From Ophiura sarsii (Eukaryota > Echinodermata > Ophiuroidea > Amphilepidida > Ophiuridae): 64,000 nt of DNA. Location of the stretch: positions 62,001 to 126,000 of the forward strand of contig CM069454.1 of the NCBI GenBank assembly GCA_035610835.1, given 5' to 3'. Shown one piece after another: positions 45,101 to 60,100 of this stretch. Both the position numbers and the translations under genes were made by a program. The notes beneath the pieces were generated by a model. The model ran no database searches. It was not told the origin of the DNA and saw nothing but the letters and a program-made list of their open reading frames with translations. The number at the start of each line of letters is the position of its first letter. Position 1 is the first letter of the stretch.

Positions 45101-48100
45101 TGCTTGTGGAATTGAGATGGGACTTAAAAAGGATTTTGAACAATTCTATGTTGTACGGCAAATATGCATTGTGAAGTTATCATGTCGCTCTTGTTTCATT
45201 TTTTCACCCACACTCACTACTCAAAAGCTTAGTAAAGCTATGGTAAGGTATGAGCTTGTTGAATTGTTATTGATTGGGAAATCAGATCTACTTCAGCCAT
45301 ATTATGAGATATTTTTCATGTTGCACCCTCCATCTAAGTTGCACTTATTAAACAAATTTGAGAGTGAATTTTAAAAATGATTGGTTTAACTAATTTTGCA
45401 ACCAAAGTGTATTTTACCTGAGATCCATCTTTGCTGCGTAGCTAGCAACTGTACTTTCCAGTGTTGCCATCAATGTTACTATACCACCGCTAAGTATATC
45501 CATGCGATAACATCGTGATCCAACTATGGGCAGAAAAGACAAATAGTATAAATGCATTGATTGCATGTGATGCATCACTTCAAAGCATATATGTGACCAG
45601 TTACATCAAAAAGGAAATGTTGTCGACAAACACCGTTTTGAGATAGAGACCAATACATTTTGTGAAATAAAATGCTAAAAAAAAGGTTCGGAAATTTGTT
45701 TTCAATCGCCAATTTTTCAAATATTTCGTAATATATTCATATTGTGTTTTATATCAATCAAAAGCTTACGTGTTCCTCTTTCTAACGCTACCACATTCGT
45801 AGAAATCACCCATTTCAGTGCTTAGCCACCTGCTTGTGAATGTGGGGAGGTCTCATTCAAAATGTGCCAAATTTTGTGTTCACAAGAAAAACTCTGTCAT
45901 CTGTTTACATCGAGAGCTACAGTGTAAAAAACGTTGTTTAAAACTTTTTAACAACAGCTATTGTTCAAGTATCCTGCTTAAATGGTTGTTTAAATATGAA
46001 AGAATTGGAATTTTCTTTTTAACAAATCCATGTGTACTCACTAGTATCGACGTTTCACAACCTACTTCTCTGGTTGTTTCTTCAGGAATGAAGATGTTAT
46101 TGATCTTCATTCCTGAAGAAACAACCAGAGAAGTAGGTTGTGAAACGTCGATACTAGTGAGTACACATGGATTTGTTAAAAAGAAAATTCCAATTCTTTC
46201 ATTGTAAATTTCAATCCTGATGAACTTCTTCAAACAAGTTGTTTAAATATGTTAATAAGCACATGGTTTTGCACTGGGACATGTTCAAATTGCCTTGCAT
46301 ATCAATTGAAAGCTAATGTGTTCATCTTTCCAGCGATTTTAAATTTGTAGCAATTACTTGTTTTAGATCTCAGCCACATGCTTCAGAATATGGGGAGGTC
46401 TCAATCTGAATGCCAAAATTATCACTATTTTTCCTCAAAAGTCAATAGAGCACCTCTCTACAACACAGCGAAAATGTTGTTTAACAGTTTTAAACAACGG
46501 AGGTTCTTCAAGAACCCTGCTTAAACAAGTGTTGCATATTTAAACATTCCTCTAAGCAGGTTACTTGAACAACGCCAGTTGTTTAAAGGTTTTAAACAGC
46601 GTTTCACAGTGTAGCTGTCAATGTAACTCTTCATAAGGTTTATCGCGAATCAAAAAAACATTGATTATCCTTTTCTGTTGCATTGTGGGATCGCAAAAGT
46701 GCAAAATCTGCCCCATTCTGGATCCCACAATGCATCAGAAATGGATAATCAATGGATTTTTTCCCGATTGGCGATAAGGCTTATTGAAGAGTTGTTCTTT
46801 TGAGCACGAAAATGGGTGAATTTGGCACATTTTGAATGATACCTTGCCACATTCACAAGCAGGTGGCTAAGCACTGAAACAGATGATTGCTACGAATGAG
46901 GTATCCTTGGAAAGAAGAACACATCAGCTTGTCATTAGTATAAAACACAATATGAATATATTACGAAATATTTGAAAAATTGTCGATTGAAAACAAATTT
47001 CCGAACTTTTTTTGAGCAATTTATAAAGAAAATAATAGAAAAAAGATATGCTTCTAGAAATCATATCTTGTGATATCAAAGTACCATTCATTACCTTCAA
47101 CATAGTATCATTTTAAAGCTTAACATGTGCTCTTTTAAGTCGTATCAATTACTCAGATCTGATTTGGGCTTCCAACATGTACATTTTGATGTGACAGGTA
47201 ACATATCTGGTCCTTTGTTGAGAGACATTAGGTAATATTTCAAGTTTTATTCAGACAGAATATAAAGCAAGTTCATAAGAAAACAATGTATGTTATTCAT
47301 TTAATTTTCTTAATATTCTGCCAACTATTTTGCCTTATTATACCTCAACATAAGCTTGGTCAACAAGATGTTCTTTAACCCCCTGGGCACTACCGGCCTA
47401 TCTTACAGTGGTTCTGATTGGTTTATTGCAAGATATACTCATTTGAATAACCAATTTAAATGCAGCTTGTAAAATATTTCACTCCAATCTTTATCAGAAA
47501 TACAATTATTCTAACACTGTCTCTGATTGGTGCAATAAATGATGTATCCATCTTTCTGACCAATCGGCCGGTAGTTCTCAGGGGGTTAACAGCACGTTGC
47601 ATAACAAACTGGGTATTACACAGTAACACTGTAGACCATAACACACAAAATTGTCAAACATGAGTCAAACTTATTGGTTTTGAAAAATAAAAATACAAAT
47701 CTCAATTATCAGCTCAAACTTACTTGTACATGTGGAAGGATTCTTGCAGTGTGTTCCATGGAAACATTTAATCTTACATGCTTCGTATTGCTCCTTCCAT
47801 CCGGTCTCTGTTAAGAATACAAGTTACAATATAAGAATGATTAATAATATACAATTATTTTTACATTTACTTTCCTCATTGTTGTGATAGTTGTCTACAT
47901 TATGAACTACTTTACCTGACCGCATCACTGCTAGGTTATAGGTCAGTAAGCAACATAAACTAGTCAAGCACGCCTGATCTAAGATCGTAAATCAGAACAG
48001 TTAATAAAGACCAATGATCAAACAAAAGAACAATAAACACATCGTGAGATAGGCTTTTACGATGGGTATTCATAATATAAATTAAGAATTTAACGGGTTT

Positions 48101-51100
48101 GCCGTCTGACAAGTTTATAACTGTCAAGCTTTCGTCAGGATTAGTTCTGATTTCTTCAGAACCTTATTATTATATTAAGCGAAACATAGAGATTGCCACT
48201 TCTCTAATATTATCATCATTTGGGCTACCCCTTGTCCAATGATGTGAGAGTAGGTGCCCCTTTCCTTCTTCTGAAAGATTGGTGGCTCTGAAAAGAGCTG
48301 TTCAGATGGAGATCAGACTTGGGACATAGCACTGTTTAATAGAAAGCAAGTGTCTCCCCCTTTCTTATATCCTTCCCCACCCCCCCATCAATCAATGTTG
48401 GGGGACCTACCAAGGCTTCTGATAATATGACTCGGATCAACATTGCCTCCGGGGAGAGGGGCGGGTTTTTTCCGTAACTAAGACAAAGTGTGCCAACCTT
48501 TTTTTCCTTGATTGTAGACTCACTAGATTGTGTGTCATCAGTGTTCATTTTTTTCATAATTTGTTTCTTAGCCTTACAGACATACATGTGATCCGACACA
48601 AGCAAATGAGCCCCAATGGGGGACATATGAATATTGAGTTATCGATGTCATGATATTTTATATACATTAACCCTAACCCCTCAAGGGGTTTGTAAGCAAT
48701 AAAGCTAACAAGGGAAACCACAGGACATATTAGGTAGGGATCAACCGATGTGACATTTCCCTTCCGATACGATAACCGATAATTAATTTATAATGTCAGC
48801 CGATATCTGATCCGATCCGATACTTTTATTGAGTCCTTATAAAATAGGAAATCACTTAAAAATATTTTGGGGGATCGACTCAAAAAGGTTATAATTAATG
48901 GAGAAAAACACAGATTACTTTAGCAAATGAGTAAATAATGGAATAATGGAAAAATTGTATTCAAAGGAACTGAAAAATGCATATTTAACAGACACATTTT
49001 GGCATAAAAAGCCACTGTTGTTGTTGTTTTTATTGGCAAGCAATATGGGTGGGTGGCAAGGACAATTTTCTACCGATTCCGATATTTGTCCAATATGTCT
49101 AAATATCGGGCCGATCCGATATCCGATCTGATAACTGGTTGATCCCTAATATTAGGACAGAAAAAATGATGCGTGCCGCCCCTAGGAATTGATGAAGTAA
49201 ACAAACAAATGTCAACTAAGAATGCAAAACCAAAGAAGAACCCCAAACACCAGGAGAAGAATACAAATAAGGGCTCTTGCCCTTTTACAAGTAGAGGAAA
49301 GCTTGAGGAAAGAGCGGTAAATGCGCGATCAAGTACCCATTCAGTGAGGTGTTAATCACAGATCCTTTGTCACTCCTTTAAACAATATAGAAAAAAAAGG
49401 ATCGCGCTTTCCTGCTCTTTCCTTGAACTTTCCTCTACTTGTAAAAGAGCAAGACCCCTAAAGGTGTTGTTGTCATACCCTATGTAAAAAGCGTTTCAGA
49501 AAGAGTATCGCTGGTAATGAAGAACTACAACATATCTACAGCCATGAGACCGTAAGTCTTCGCAATCTACAATACATACGGTCAGCCATTACGGATCATG
49601 CTATGGACACTAATCATGTAATTGTATAGGGACGGCACAAGATAGCTCACCTGCTATTTCCTTGGTTACAGGATTGTACCTTGACAACAGTTCTGAAATC
49701 TCCTCATCGAATGCAGATATGCCTGTATTGGGCCTGAATAAGAACACATTCGTTTTTTATGTAAATGGTTTATTCTAACTACAATAGAACCTATCTAGAA
49801 GGGAGTTAATAATAATAGAGTTAAATTAAACAATAAAACAATAACACAATTTAACTTGAGGGCAGCAGATTGATTAGAATCGGAAAAGGAGCTTTTTAAC
49901 GCTTCAAAAACATCTTTGTGATTAAGATTGCTTTTTGTACTGATTTTCAGAAGAAAAATGACTGTAAAAAATATCGTTATTTTCTTTGTTTTTCCTTGCC
50001 TAATTCCATCAATATCTCAAAATGTATTTTACCGGCAGTACACATTTGTGGTTCAGAACACGATAAGCTTGAACCTGATGAATTAAAAAAAATAAAAAAT
50101 ATTTTTTTTTTTTTTTTTTTTGGTTTATTTATTTGGACATATAGGGCCGTATTCTCGTACTAAACACGGTTTTAGCTTAAAATCGTGTCTAACTAAACGT
50201 GTGTTTAACTAAAACGCGAGTTTATCTTTTAAACAACGTGTTTAACTAAACACGGTTTTAAACTCGGCGAATCTCGTTCCCAGGGTCGTTGTGCGTTACT
50301 GTATAGTATGTATACAGGTATTTATTGTTGTTGTGGCCCTAATAGGTTACAATAGATATCGACTGAATACCTCAAACGCACGTGTATTTTTAATACTACA
50401 CAATATGCTCGGCAGCTTACAGCGGGCACGGTTGAGTAATCATTCAAGGCATACAGTTCGTGTATTTGTTTAGTTAAACGCGCCTTAAACTACCCCCATA
50501 CCCATGTTTAAAGTTAGACACTTTTCAGTGAGTTAGACACGTGTTTAAGTAAAACAAATGTACGAAAATCGCGTTTAGTTAAACGCTGTGTCTAAAGTCA
50601 AAGTTAGACGCGTGTTTAGCTTAAAACCGTGTTTAACTACGTACGAGAATACGGGCCATACACTTTTGAAACAGTGGCATGAGTCTTCTCGACTGATGCG
50701 TCCTGAAAACATATCACACAATATTATCAAATGTATAAATAATAAAGGCAGAATATATACAAATATAATATCATTGTTATTATCATAACATAGCACCAGG
50801 TGTAGTGCTGGGGTATAGTTTGAGGAGTTTTACAACCATAAAACCCATTATAAAATCTCAGAAATAGCTTAGGTTGTTGTTATTTTGAATTTTCCCTTAA
50901 AGCCAAATATTACTGAAGCCAAATATTACTGAAGCCAAATATTACTGACAGACTGTTGGTAAATGTCAATTTTACTAAATGTATCTAGTGTGATGCAAGC
51001 AAACTTATTCATTTCAAGCAGAAAATAGTAATAATTTGACAATTTAAGAAATTTAAATCTCAAAGATTTTTTATTTTTATAAAAGGCGACCCTAATTTGT

Positions 51101-54100
51101 GAGATTTTAGGTTTGTTGATGAGGGCAACACAACAATTTTCTTTGCCCAGTTTATTGCGCCAGAATGAAATACACAAGAGCCCATCTAAGCACTGTACCT
51201 ACACCATTGTTTGAGTCAAGTTCATCCTACTTGCGTCCAAGTTCTAGTCCTCGCCTCCTGAGTATGAGTTGCGTCCAAGTTCTAGTCCTCGCCTCCTGAG
51301 TATGAGTTAGAGTCCTTCAAAAAAGGGACTCCAGACCGGTCTCCAGTCTGGACTCGATACCAGGGTTCTAGCCAGGACCATTTTAGAACCGGGTAAATTT
51401 ACTGACGGCGAACAGAGAAAATGTAGCGAACAAAGTGCAGTGGATCATGGCATGGGATCCAGAGGCCTTCTTAATGTCTTTTTAGGGTTTTTTTAATGCA
51501 CTTTGAGGGTTCCTGCCACATAATTTCTTGGTTTTTTTTGGTTTTTTAGAGTGCCGGGCGGCCAGCCCAATTCCGGGCCCAGCGCCCGGGCTAGCCCAGT
51601 GGTTGGCGGGCCCGCCCGGGCTAGCCCAGTGGTGGGCGGGCCCGCCCGGCGCCGCCCGGCGCCGCCCGTCCTAGCTAGAACCCTGCTCGATACCTATATA
51701 GTCCATCACTATACCTAAACAGCACTTACCTTGCTATCCGGAACAAGTGAGTAGAGTTTGGTTTTTGCGTCGCCAGCAGATACAACGGTTTACCAAATTG
51801 CTCCCTCTTTGACTTGTAGAACCCATCTCGCTGGCCTGTGTGAGAGTCTAACCTCTCAAGGGACTTTTCCCAATTCATGCCGCGATCTACAGATATGGAC
51901 ATGTGGCTGTGAAGGTCAAAGTTCAAAAACAGAAAGAATAAGATATGAGAAAAGTGGTACTAATTGTTATATGTTCAAAGGTCAGTACCAAAACAAGAGT
52001 TTACTATGTCCAATATTTTTACCAGAATGACACCACTATCAACAGATGAACATGTTTCTAAGGTCATAGGTTAGATTAGATACAAATATATTTGAAGAAG
52101 AACAAATCAATAACCTTCGATATGTTGATAGGATAATTAAATTGAATGAGTTGAATCTGTGATGTACCCTATCAAATCATAGTCTATAGTCTTCCAAAGA
52201 TGGTGACTTCATACGTCAATTACTGATCGCATAAACGTACAATGGGTGAATAGATGCAACAAAATTATTCATCTGTGAAAGGAAGCATTAACCCTTACTC
52301 TGCTAAAACCAACCTATAGGCTGTGCCGCTGGCATCTTTGTGCAATATTTGATGCGAGCAAGCAAAATGAGTCTGAAGTCGAACATTTTGAGTTTTTTAA
52401 TTGATTGTATATAGGTAAAGCTATATTTTGCAGAAAACCCCAAAACAAATTAAAACTCAATTCCAAAGACATAAGTAATTGAAGTGAATTCAAAATAATG
52501 GAAAACAAAATGAATTATATCTTTTGTTTGGTTATATCTCAAAATCAATATTCCCGACTTCCGACTAATTTTGCTTGATCAAATCACACTAAGGCTAGAA
52601 GCTAATCTGAAGTTTTTTCCCACTGCAAACATACCTGCAAACCCCTTTAAACTAATTCTGAATTTGGCTATAATTACTTGCACGGTACGAATGGCGACAC
52701 ATTGAAAGCGATGCTCTCCCCTCATGCACTATCACGCCACACTGTGTCGGTGGTTTCACCCAGGTTTGTGCATCGCGTGACACGGATGGGCGTGCTGATA
52801 AGAGGGAAAAGCGACTGCGTGCAAATAGCGTATAGTCCCCTATCAGTTATAGTGAAGGGGAAGGGGAAGGGGGAAAGGGACAAATCATAATATTTGTTTT
52901 AAACTTACAATGTTGGTGTACTTGTCTTTGCATTCATAAACACTTTCTTTGGTTGACCCAACATTTCAACTGATGAAGCGGTGATGTCTACTAGACCTTC
53001 ATTGTACCTGAAACAAATACATTTGAAAACATATAACAAGACTAGTCATAACAACCCTATTGTACAGGTAGACAGAGATCTCCCACATAGGCTCAGTTGG
53101 TAGGGGTTGGGTTTTCGTAATAACATTTTCACAATTTTTTCTTCGATGAGAATGAAGAGGGACTGGTTTGAGACAGTGTATTCTTAAGGTCATGGTTTAT
53201 TTAATTCACTCAAGTTTGTCCCAGTTGATATATTATTTCTTTTTTTTAAACAATTAAATGCACAAAGAAAATCACATTTACACAAATCTAAAAAATGTCA
53301 ATGAATGAACAAACATCAGGATCAGCTGAGGCATAAATTATGACGCATGGACAGCAAAGTGGGTATTTCATTTGAAACTATGTCTGTCTCAGATTAACAT
53401 TTTCCACGCAGCTATTAGTTTATCCATTTTATACAAAAACAGATTTTTCAGAAAACTTTCTTAATTTTCAAAGTCTTATCTCAAGAATTACTGAACCAAT
53501 GCTAGGCATGGTTGTACGTATTTTAATGTATTTCTCATGGTGATTCCAAATACGATAATGAAATGCATTCATTTTGACATATTTTGACAAGTGCTAAGAT
53601 CGCCCAACACAAAAGCCTGTTAGTCTTTTGCACTGTCATGAAACAAATTTTCAAAATTCATGAATAAAAAGTCACTCTCTTGAAAAGGTGGGTGTGTTTG
53701 TCCATACAACTCATGGGTGTGTATTTCTGGGTAACTGTGGGTAAAGTAGAGTCTATAAAACTTTAACGATTTTTACATCAAGTTGAAATATTTAAATTAT
53801 TAGAAATATGTGATTTTTCACCTTGGCTCCTTTTCGCGATCTGTTTTTATATATCCCATCAGCTACTATGAGATATGTTGTTGCTGCAATTACCCACATT
53901 TATTACCAGGCCTTTCAAACATGCCAGTCATAAAGGTGTAAGGGAGACGCACATTGCATGTCTGCACAACGTTTCAATTGGGATTAGTCTTACTTTTTGT
54001 TTATTAATATGAGCACCAAAACATTCCAGTGGTTTAGCTAGGTTTTTGATAGGGGGTGGTAAAGTGAACACACCCCCCTTTACCAGTGTGTCAACTTTTG

Positions 54101-57100
54101 AGAATTTTGGCTAAGTGAGAAGCTAGCTACGAGAGTTGTGGTGTGGTGTTCCCCAAACTGGATAATCGACAGTGCCAATCTCAACCAACACGACTCAAAT
54201 ATTGGGGGTGGCTGCGGTAATCACCGACACACTCATATACAAGAAAGTCCTATACACTTGAAATACAACTTACTTTCCTTCTTTCTTGGCAGTTGAGATA
54301 GTAGACTGCAAACATTCGTAGAAATAATTAAAGATCTGAAAATCAAGAACCAGATTGTACAGAGATAAAAACATGTCCATCCCTTCTCAACATCTTTGGA
54401 AAAGATTGATGCATTCAACATTTAATATATGTGACCATATACATCAAATGGGACGTAAATTTGGCCAAAACATATTTGGGGATATTGAACAGGACAATTA
54501 TCCTATCATAAAGATCAGCTTTTCAGTGATATTATTAGTTATCCCCTGCATGTTCACACAATACGGAAAAATACCTATGGTTTGGCATGTCATATCACAT
54601 GAGGCCGCAGGCCGAATGTGATGGCACAAACCATAGGTATTTTTCCGTATTGTGTGAACATGCAGGGGATAACGAATTTATCGTTTAGTCCCAATAAAAA
54701 TTGTATTTAAACACTCGCGGAAAACTAAACGTCAAACAATACTAGTATCTAGTTAGAGCAAGGCGCTGTATTCCCTTCCTTACCTCCGTAAAATTCAACC
54801 CTTTAACAGGCTCTGCGCCATCGCCTCTGTCCATAAAATCATCGCGAAAAACATGTCTGGTTAGGTTATATGCAGATCATTTATTTTTTGGCGTGGGTTA
54901 GACCTTTTTGCGGTATATTTCGGCCTCAGAATGTAACAGAAATCGACTCGGTTGCATTTAAATCATCCGCCATTTTATTTGTTTATCGTATTTTAAGCAA
55001 CTCTTCCACAGACGCAAAGCAATCGCTTAAGTTACACGTAATATCATTTCGCGCCATCTGGTAACGCGGTTAATCGACGATATGGAATATATCGTGTGGT
55101 TTGACTTGTTGTTTACACGATATGGATCAGATTTCATACGTGTTAACCAATGAGATTGAAGTATGTACACTTACTAAACGATAAAGTGTATTACAGAATC
55201 AATATATCCATTGGAAAGTCCTTGTTTCATATTATTATTTCATATTATTTATTGAGCTGTTTATTGGGCCATATCTCAGAACATGGTCTGCCAACTTTAC
55301 AGTGATGAATAAAATGACGCTACTTTATGAGCTGACAAACTTTCAGAGGTGATACGGTTATGTTGTTTGTGTATATTTGGCCTCAAACACTATTCGTAAC
55401 AAAACAGTCTCCCAAAAACGAGGGGGGGGGGGGAGGGGTGCACTCCAGTGTATATAAAACTGTTAAGATCACTCAAAGAACTGATAGTTTTGGTTTTGTT
55501 GTTTGAAATGTCACTGAAAGTTGCCTAATTATTTGGAAATTTACTCACTGAAACCCAAGGGAACTGTGAAAAAACACTCCACAGACTCCTACTTTGTAGA
55601 TAATTTTACAAATTTCTCAGAATCACATCTCCGGCCTACCGATAAACAGGAGGAGACCCTTATACAATCATCACCTGAAAAATGGTTTTGAGTTCGTAAG
55701 TTACTATTGATACAAAATAATGTGATGACAAATGTGTTTTCTAAAAGCAGATTCATAACATGTAATTACAGTCCTGAACATTTTCGAGGCTCTCAGGAAA
55801 ATTACTCGGAACCAAAATGTAATTTCATAAAATTCAAGAGTACCCTCTAAACATCTGATACTCGGTCATAAATAAAACCCGTAAATAATCCCCACTTTAC
55901 CTGATTCTGTTTGTGTACCCCTATACCTAAGATCCGGTTGAGGAATTTGGTGACATTCCCAGACTCCTTATCTGCAACCTTCAAGTATGTAATACCGGTC
56001 TCCAACACGCCCATTAGCGATAGACATTCCTGGGAAGGTAAATGGTAAGAGCAAGAGCATGTCATTCGGCAAGAAATGTTACACTGACACTGACCTTCAG
56101 TTAAAAGGGCTGCAAATGCTCAAAAACGCCGGAAATGCTCAAAAAGCGAAACTACGAGGGGGTATCAAAAAGTTTTAGAAATCAACCAGAAGTGAAGGAG
56201 CAAGAAACTTCATTTTGATATGTGATCCTCAAGTCATCTTTACAAAGTCACTGTGCAAAGTCACACATTTCTCCCCCTATTTATTACTGTCCACAGACCG
56301 CCATTGTAGAGATCCTCAAATTTACCGCAATTGATTGATCCTCAGATTGCGTTATTTCCCAACAACAACAAACAGTTTAAAAGTGTTGACAGAAAGGGGT
56401 CACTATGATATTGGGTAAATAAAAAGGTTAAGTGTCGTGCCGAGCTAAGCTCGCGCGCGGGGTGCCGATCTCTCTTTCCGTGGCGTTTGGGCCAGACTCC
56501 TTGTAATTTTTTCTGTGGGGGTTCGCCACTACTCCTGCACAACAAGTCTGTTTTACCCTCCCAACATTAATTTATGCCGGTAGCCATTTATACACCTGGG
56601 TGAATAGAGGCAACACAATGCTAGATGCAGCAACCAATAACCATGATCAACCTAAATTTCTGACGTTAGACCTGAAATCATTAGTGTCTTCTTATTTTCC
56701 TCTAATCGGGAACAAATCTTTTACCTGCATGCTATCATTGAACTGAGCAAAGTCTATCTTGCCATGAGTGAGTTTAGACAGCTCCACACCACCCACAATC
56801 TTCCTCTGAAATTATAAAAAGAACAATAAAACAGACATGATATTCATACCAAGTGAGAAAAAAAATCTGTAATTCCCTGAATAATTTAAAAAAACAGCAG
56901 ACTATATTGTGCCAAATTGCCTAAAATTTGGCTAAATAAATGCAAATGTATGCCACATTCTACATTTGAGAGTGAAAAATATCCACTTTGCAATTTTTAT
57001 CTACAAAATATCATGCCTGATAAAAGCCCAGCCATATAAGTGGACCTAACATTCATTTACTTATCCGCACTTTTCCATTTAAAAATGTCACAAAATGTTT

Positions 57101-60100
57101 CAAAAATTTCAATATTATTTGATTTCATTACCATATTTGAAATCACAATTTGTATTTGTATTATTTATTTGGGCCTTATACGACCCTGGATAGCCCTAGA
57201 ATGCCTCGACTGAAGCTTATTTCCATCTGTTAGTTGTGTGAGCAGATACAGATCGGGATGATCCCCTACTCTTTACGAAAGAGTCTGTAACCTTTAACGT
57301 GCTCAGGTATTGCTCTTTCGAAGCACAGGACCACCATTTATACGTGACTTCCGAACCACAAGGCAATTGAGACCAAGTACCTTGCCCAAGGATACAAACA
57401 TGTTGGCCGTAGCGGGGCTAGAACTCACAACCTTTGTATTGTGAGTCTTGCGTGCTATCCACTAGACCACACATGCATTAAGATAAGTACAAATATGCCT
57501 AGTATTTGCTCAGTAATTCTTGAGATAGACCTTTGAAAGTTGGGAAAGGTTTCTGAAAAATATATTTTGTATATGGTAAAACTAATTGATCATACTTTAA
57601 TATTTTGAATATATGATTATACTTTGGATAAATCTTTGAAGTCTTACACCAAGGTGAAATCTGTATAGACATAAACCTTCTTTTTTAATTCAAAATTTGA
57701 ACTGTGCCCTTAATGGCTCATAATATGTTGTGTTTTGTACATATAGTTTTATATACATTATATGAATGTCGCTTACACTACATATCGATGAATACATGCT
57801 ACGTAGGGCATTCCTGCCATAATTGGTGTCAAAGTTGAACTGGTTTAGATCTGCTGCACCGGATGCTGCTCTTCTATCTCCCTGTGTCAAAGCACCTGTA
57901 AGAAAAAGCATCATCCAAAATATAGCTTCTGTATGTGACGTAGTTACCAAGTGCAAGCCTGGTGGCATACTCAACAACCAGGGTTTGAAATACTTTTTGG
58001 GCTATGAGGGCTATTTTTAGCAAATACTGCCAAAAATTTCCCCTTTATTACATTTTGCCATAGGCCAAAATTTTATCAGGAGGCTTTTTTGTGAAAACTA
58101 GGGCTAATCGCCAATCTGGGATTTTTTGTGAAAACTAGGGCTAATCGCCCTTCGCCACCGTGTATTTTGAGCCCTGCCAACAACATTCAACAGAATAATT
58201 AAAAGATAATGAATGTGTATCACTTTTTTAGAGGAAACTGTGAAAAATCAAAACATTTTCACTTTGGAACTAAGTGAACCAAAGGTCCCAAAGTAAAATG
58301 TTTTGATTCGTCACTGTTACTGCCAAAAAAATTGATCGAAGTCATTATCCTGTTTCAAAACTGTCAATTAACATTGTCATTTCATGATATGATACAGTGA
58401 AGGAGGTACAGTGTTTCAAATAAGCAAAAACATTCATGGGCCATCTGGGCCCGTGGTCTTACATCATTATGGACCGTCACAAATATGTGTGGGCCCGAAT
58501 AAATTAATCAAGATTTAAAAGTTCATCATAAAGCGTGAACAACATTCATACTTTATCTGGATATTTTGAGCATATTATTAGCAATAAGCATAGTTTGGAG
58601 CATCATAGCAGTGCTCAAATACTCTTGATCAGCAGTGTACACCTATCTGTAACCAGAATTTCCAAGGGCCCTTTGGGCCCCGCAGGCCTTGCTATTTGAA
58701 ACATTGGAAGAACAGGTTCAAAACTTTTGTAAATTGATAAAATCATGCAGAACCTATACAGTCAGAAAATATTTGCAAAATTTGTATTATTTTCAACATG
58801 CTTTATTGTTACCATATATCTTTGTTGTTTTATTGCACAGCCATTTTCATTGCTTGTCCCAGTGCATTTCCGTGTGTTATTATTTTTTTGTTATTTATCT
58901 GTTTTATCGCGTTATTCTCCCTTGTTATTACCTGTTTCCCCACACCCTGTTGGTAATTGGTATATCTTGCTTTTACTCTTAGCATTTTTACATTTTCGAG
59001 ATATCCTCTTGTATCAGTTTTCTGATCCTTGGTGTGTTTTGTTCCTGGTTCCGTTGGATTCATCTTTTTACATTTTATATTATTTTCAACAGTTTTCAAA
59101 TTTTTAACATTTCAAAAATGTTTCAACATTTCAAAAACATTCTCAAATGTTCCAAACAATTTTGAAAAAAATGGGTGTATTTTTCCTGTCACTTAAATGC
59201 AAGTTATAACAGATAGCGTCACCAGATAAGCTTATTACCAAGTGGTGAGTTTAAAAAAATCCAAAATGTCTCCTTGGCCTCACCTAGCGACTGTAGTCTC
59301 CTGGCAACTGCTGCAGCAAATCGCCTCTCACCTCCAAGATTGGTTGTCAACAACTTGTACAAAGGACCACTGTATAAGATAAAAGTTGACCAAAATATTG
59401 TATTGGCCATTTGCAATGCAACATTTTGCCGACAATGCCATTAACATGTTTGTTCTTATTTCAATGCATTTCTCATGGTGATTCCAAATATGGCAATGAA
59501 GATTCAATAATTCTGACATTCATGAAACTTTTGGAGAAATTTTGGAATGTCGTCTGCAGACGCCTGCTGTGTGGAAGGTGTTAAGGACAATTAATTCCAG
59601 CCATATGAGCAACTGAATACGAACAAAATGATATCCTTTGTGAACAATTATAAAAATGTATATGATAAAAGTTGACCAAAATATGTGATGCGATCAAACA
59701 AAATGAATCTGAAGGGGAACAAACATATCACATTTTTAGTTTTCTTCTTGATCGTACTGGCCATTTGCAATGCATTAAGAATGGACAATTAATTCTAGAT
59801 ATATTCAAAAAGTATAGAATACAAACCTGGTTTGGTTACATCTCAAAATTCATCAATACTTGCAACTTCGGACTCATTTTTCTTGATCACATCACATGTA
59901 GGCTATACCATTTAAGGATGCTAAGTATGTGACCAGTCATAGCTATATTACAATGCAGTTGCGCAAATTTGAACACCAATAACCGTGACGTCATTGATAC
60001 CAGGCTTTAAATCACTGCAATTTTCTTTAAATGGCATGTTGAGAAAAAGCAGTTTTTACTTGTTTTCATGATAAGCATAATGCTTTGTTCAATATTACGC

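Noticed and set aside
53085..53125. tRNA gene suggested by GGCTCAGTTGGTAGGGG
   Set aside because: Only an A-box-like stretch; no anticodon arm, T arm or terminator, so at most a SINE scrap.
58689..59107. Overlapping frames of 97 and 120 codons rich in Phe and Leu
   Set aside because: T-rich intronic DNA without splice or start context or homology; hydrophobicity comes from base composition.
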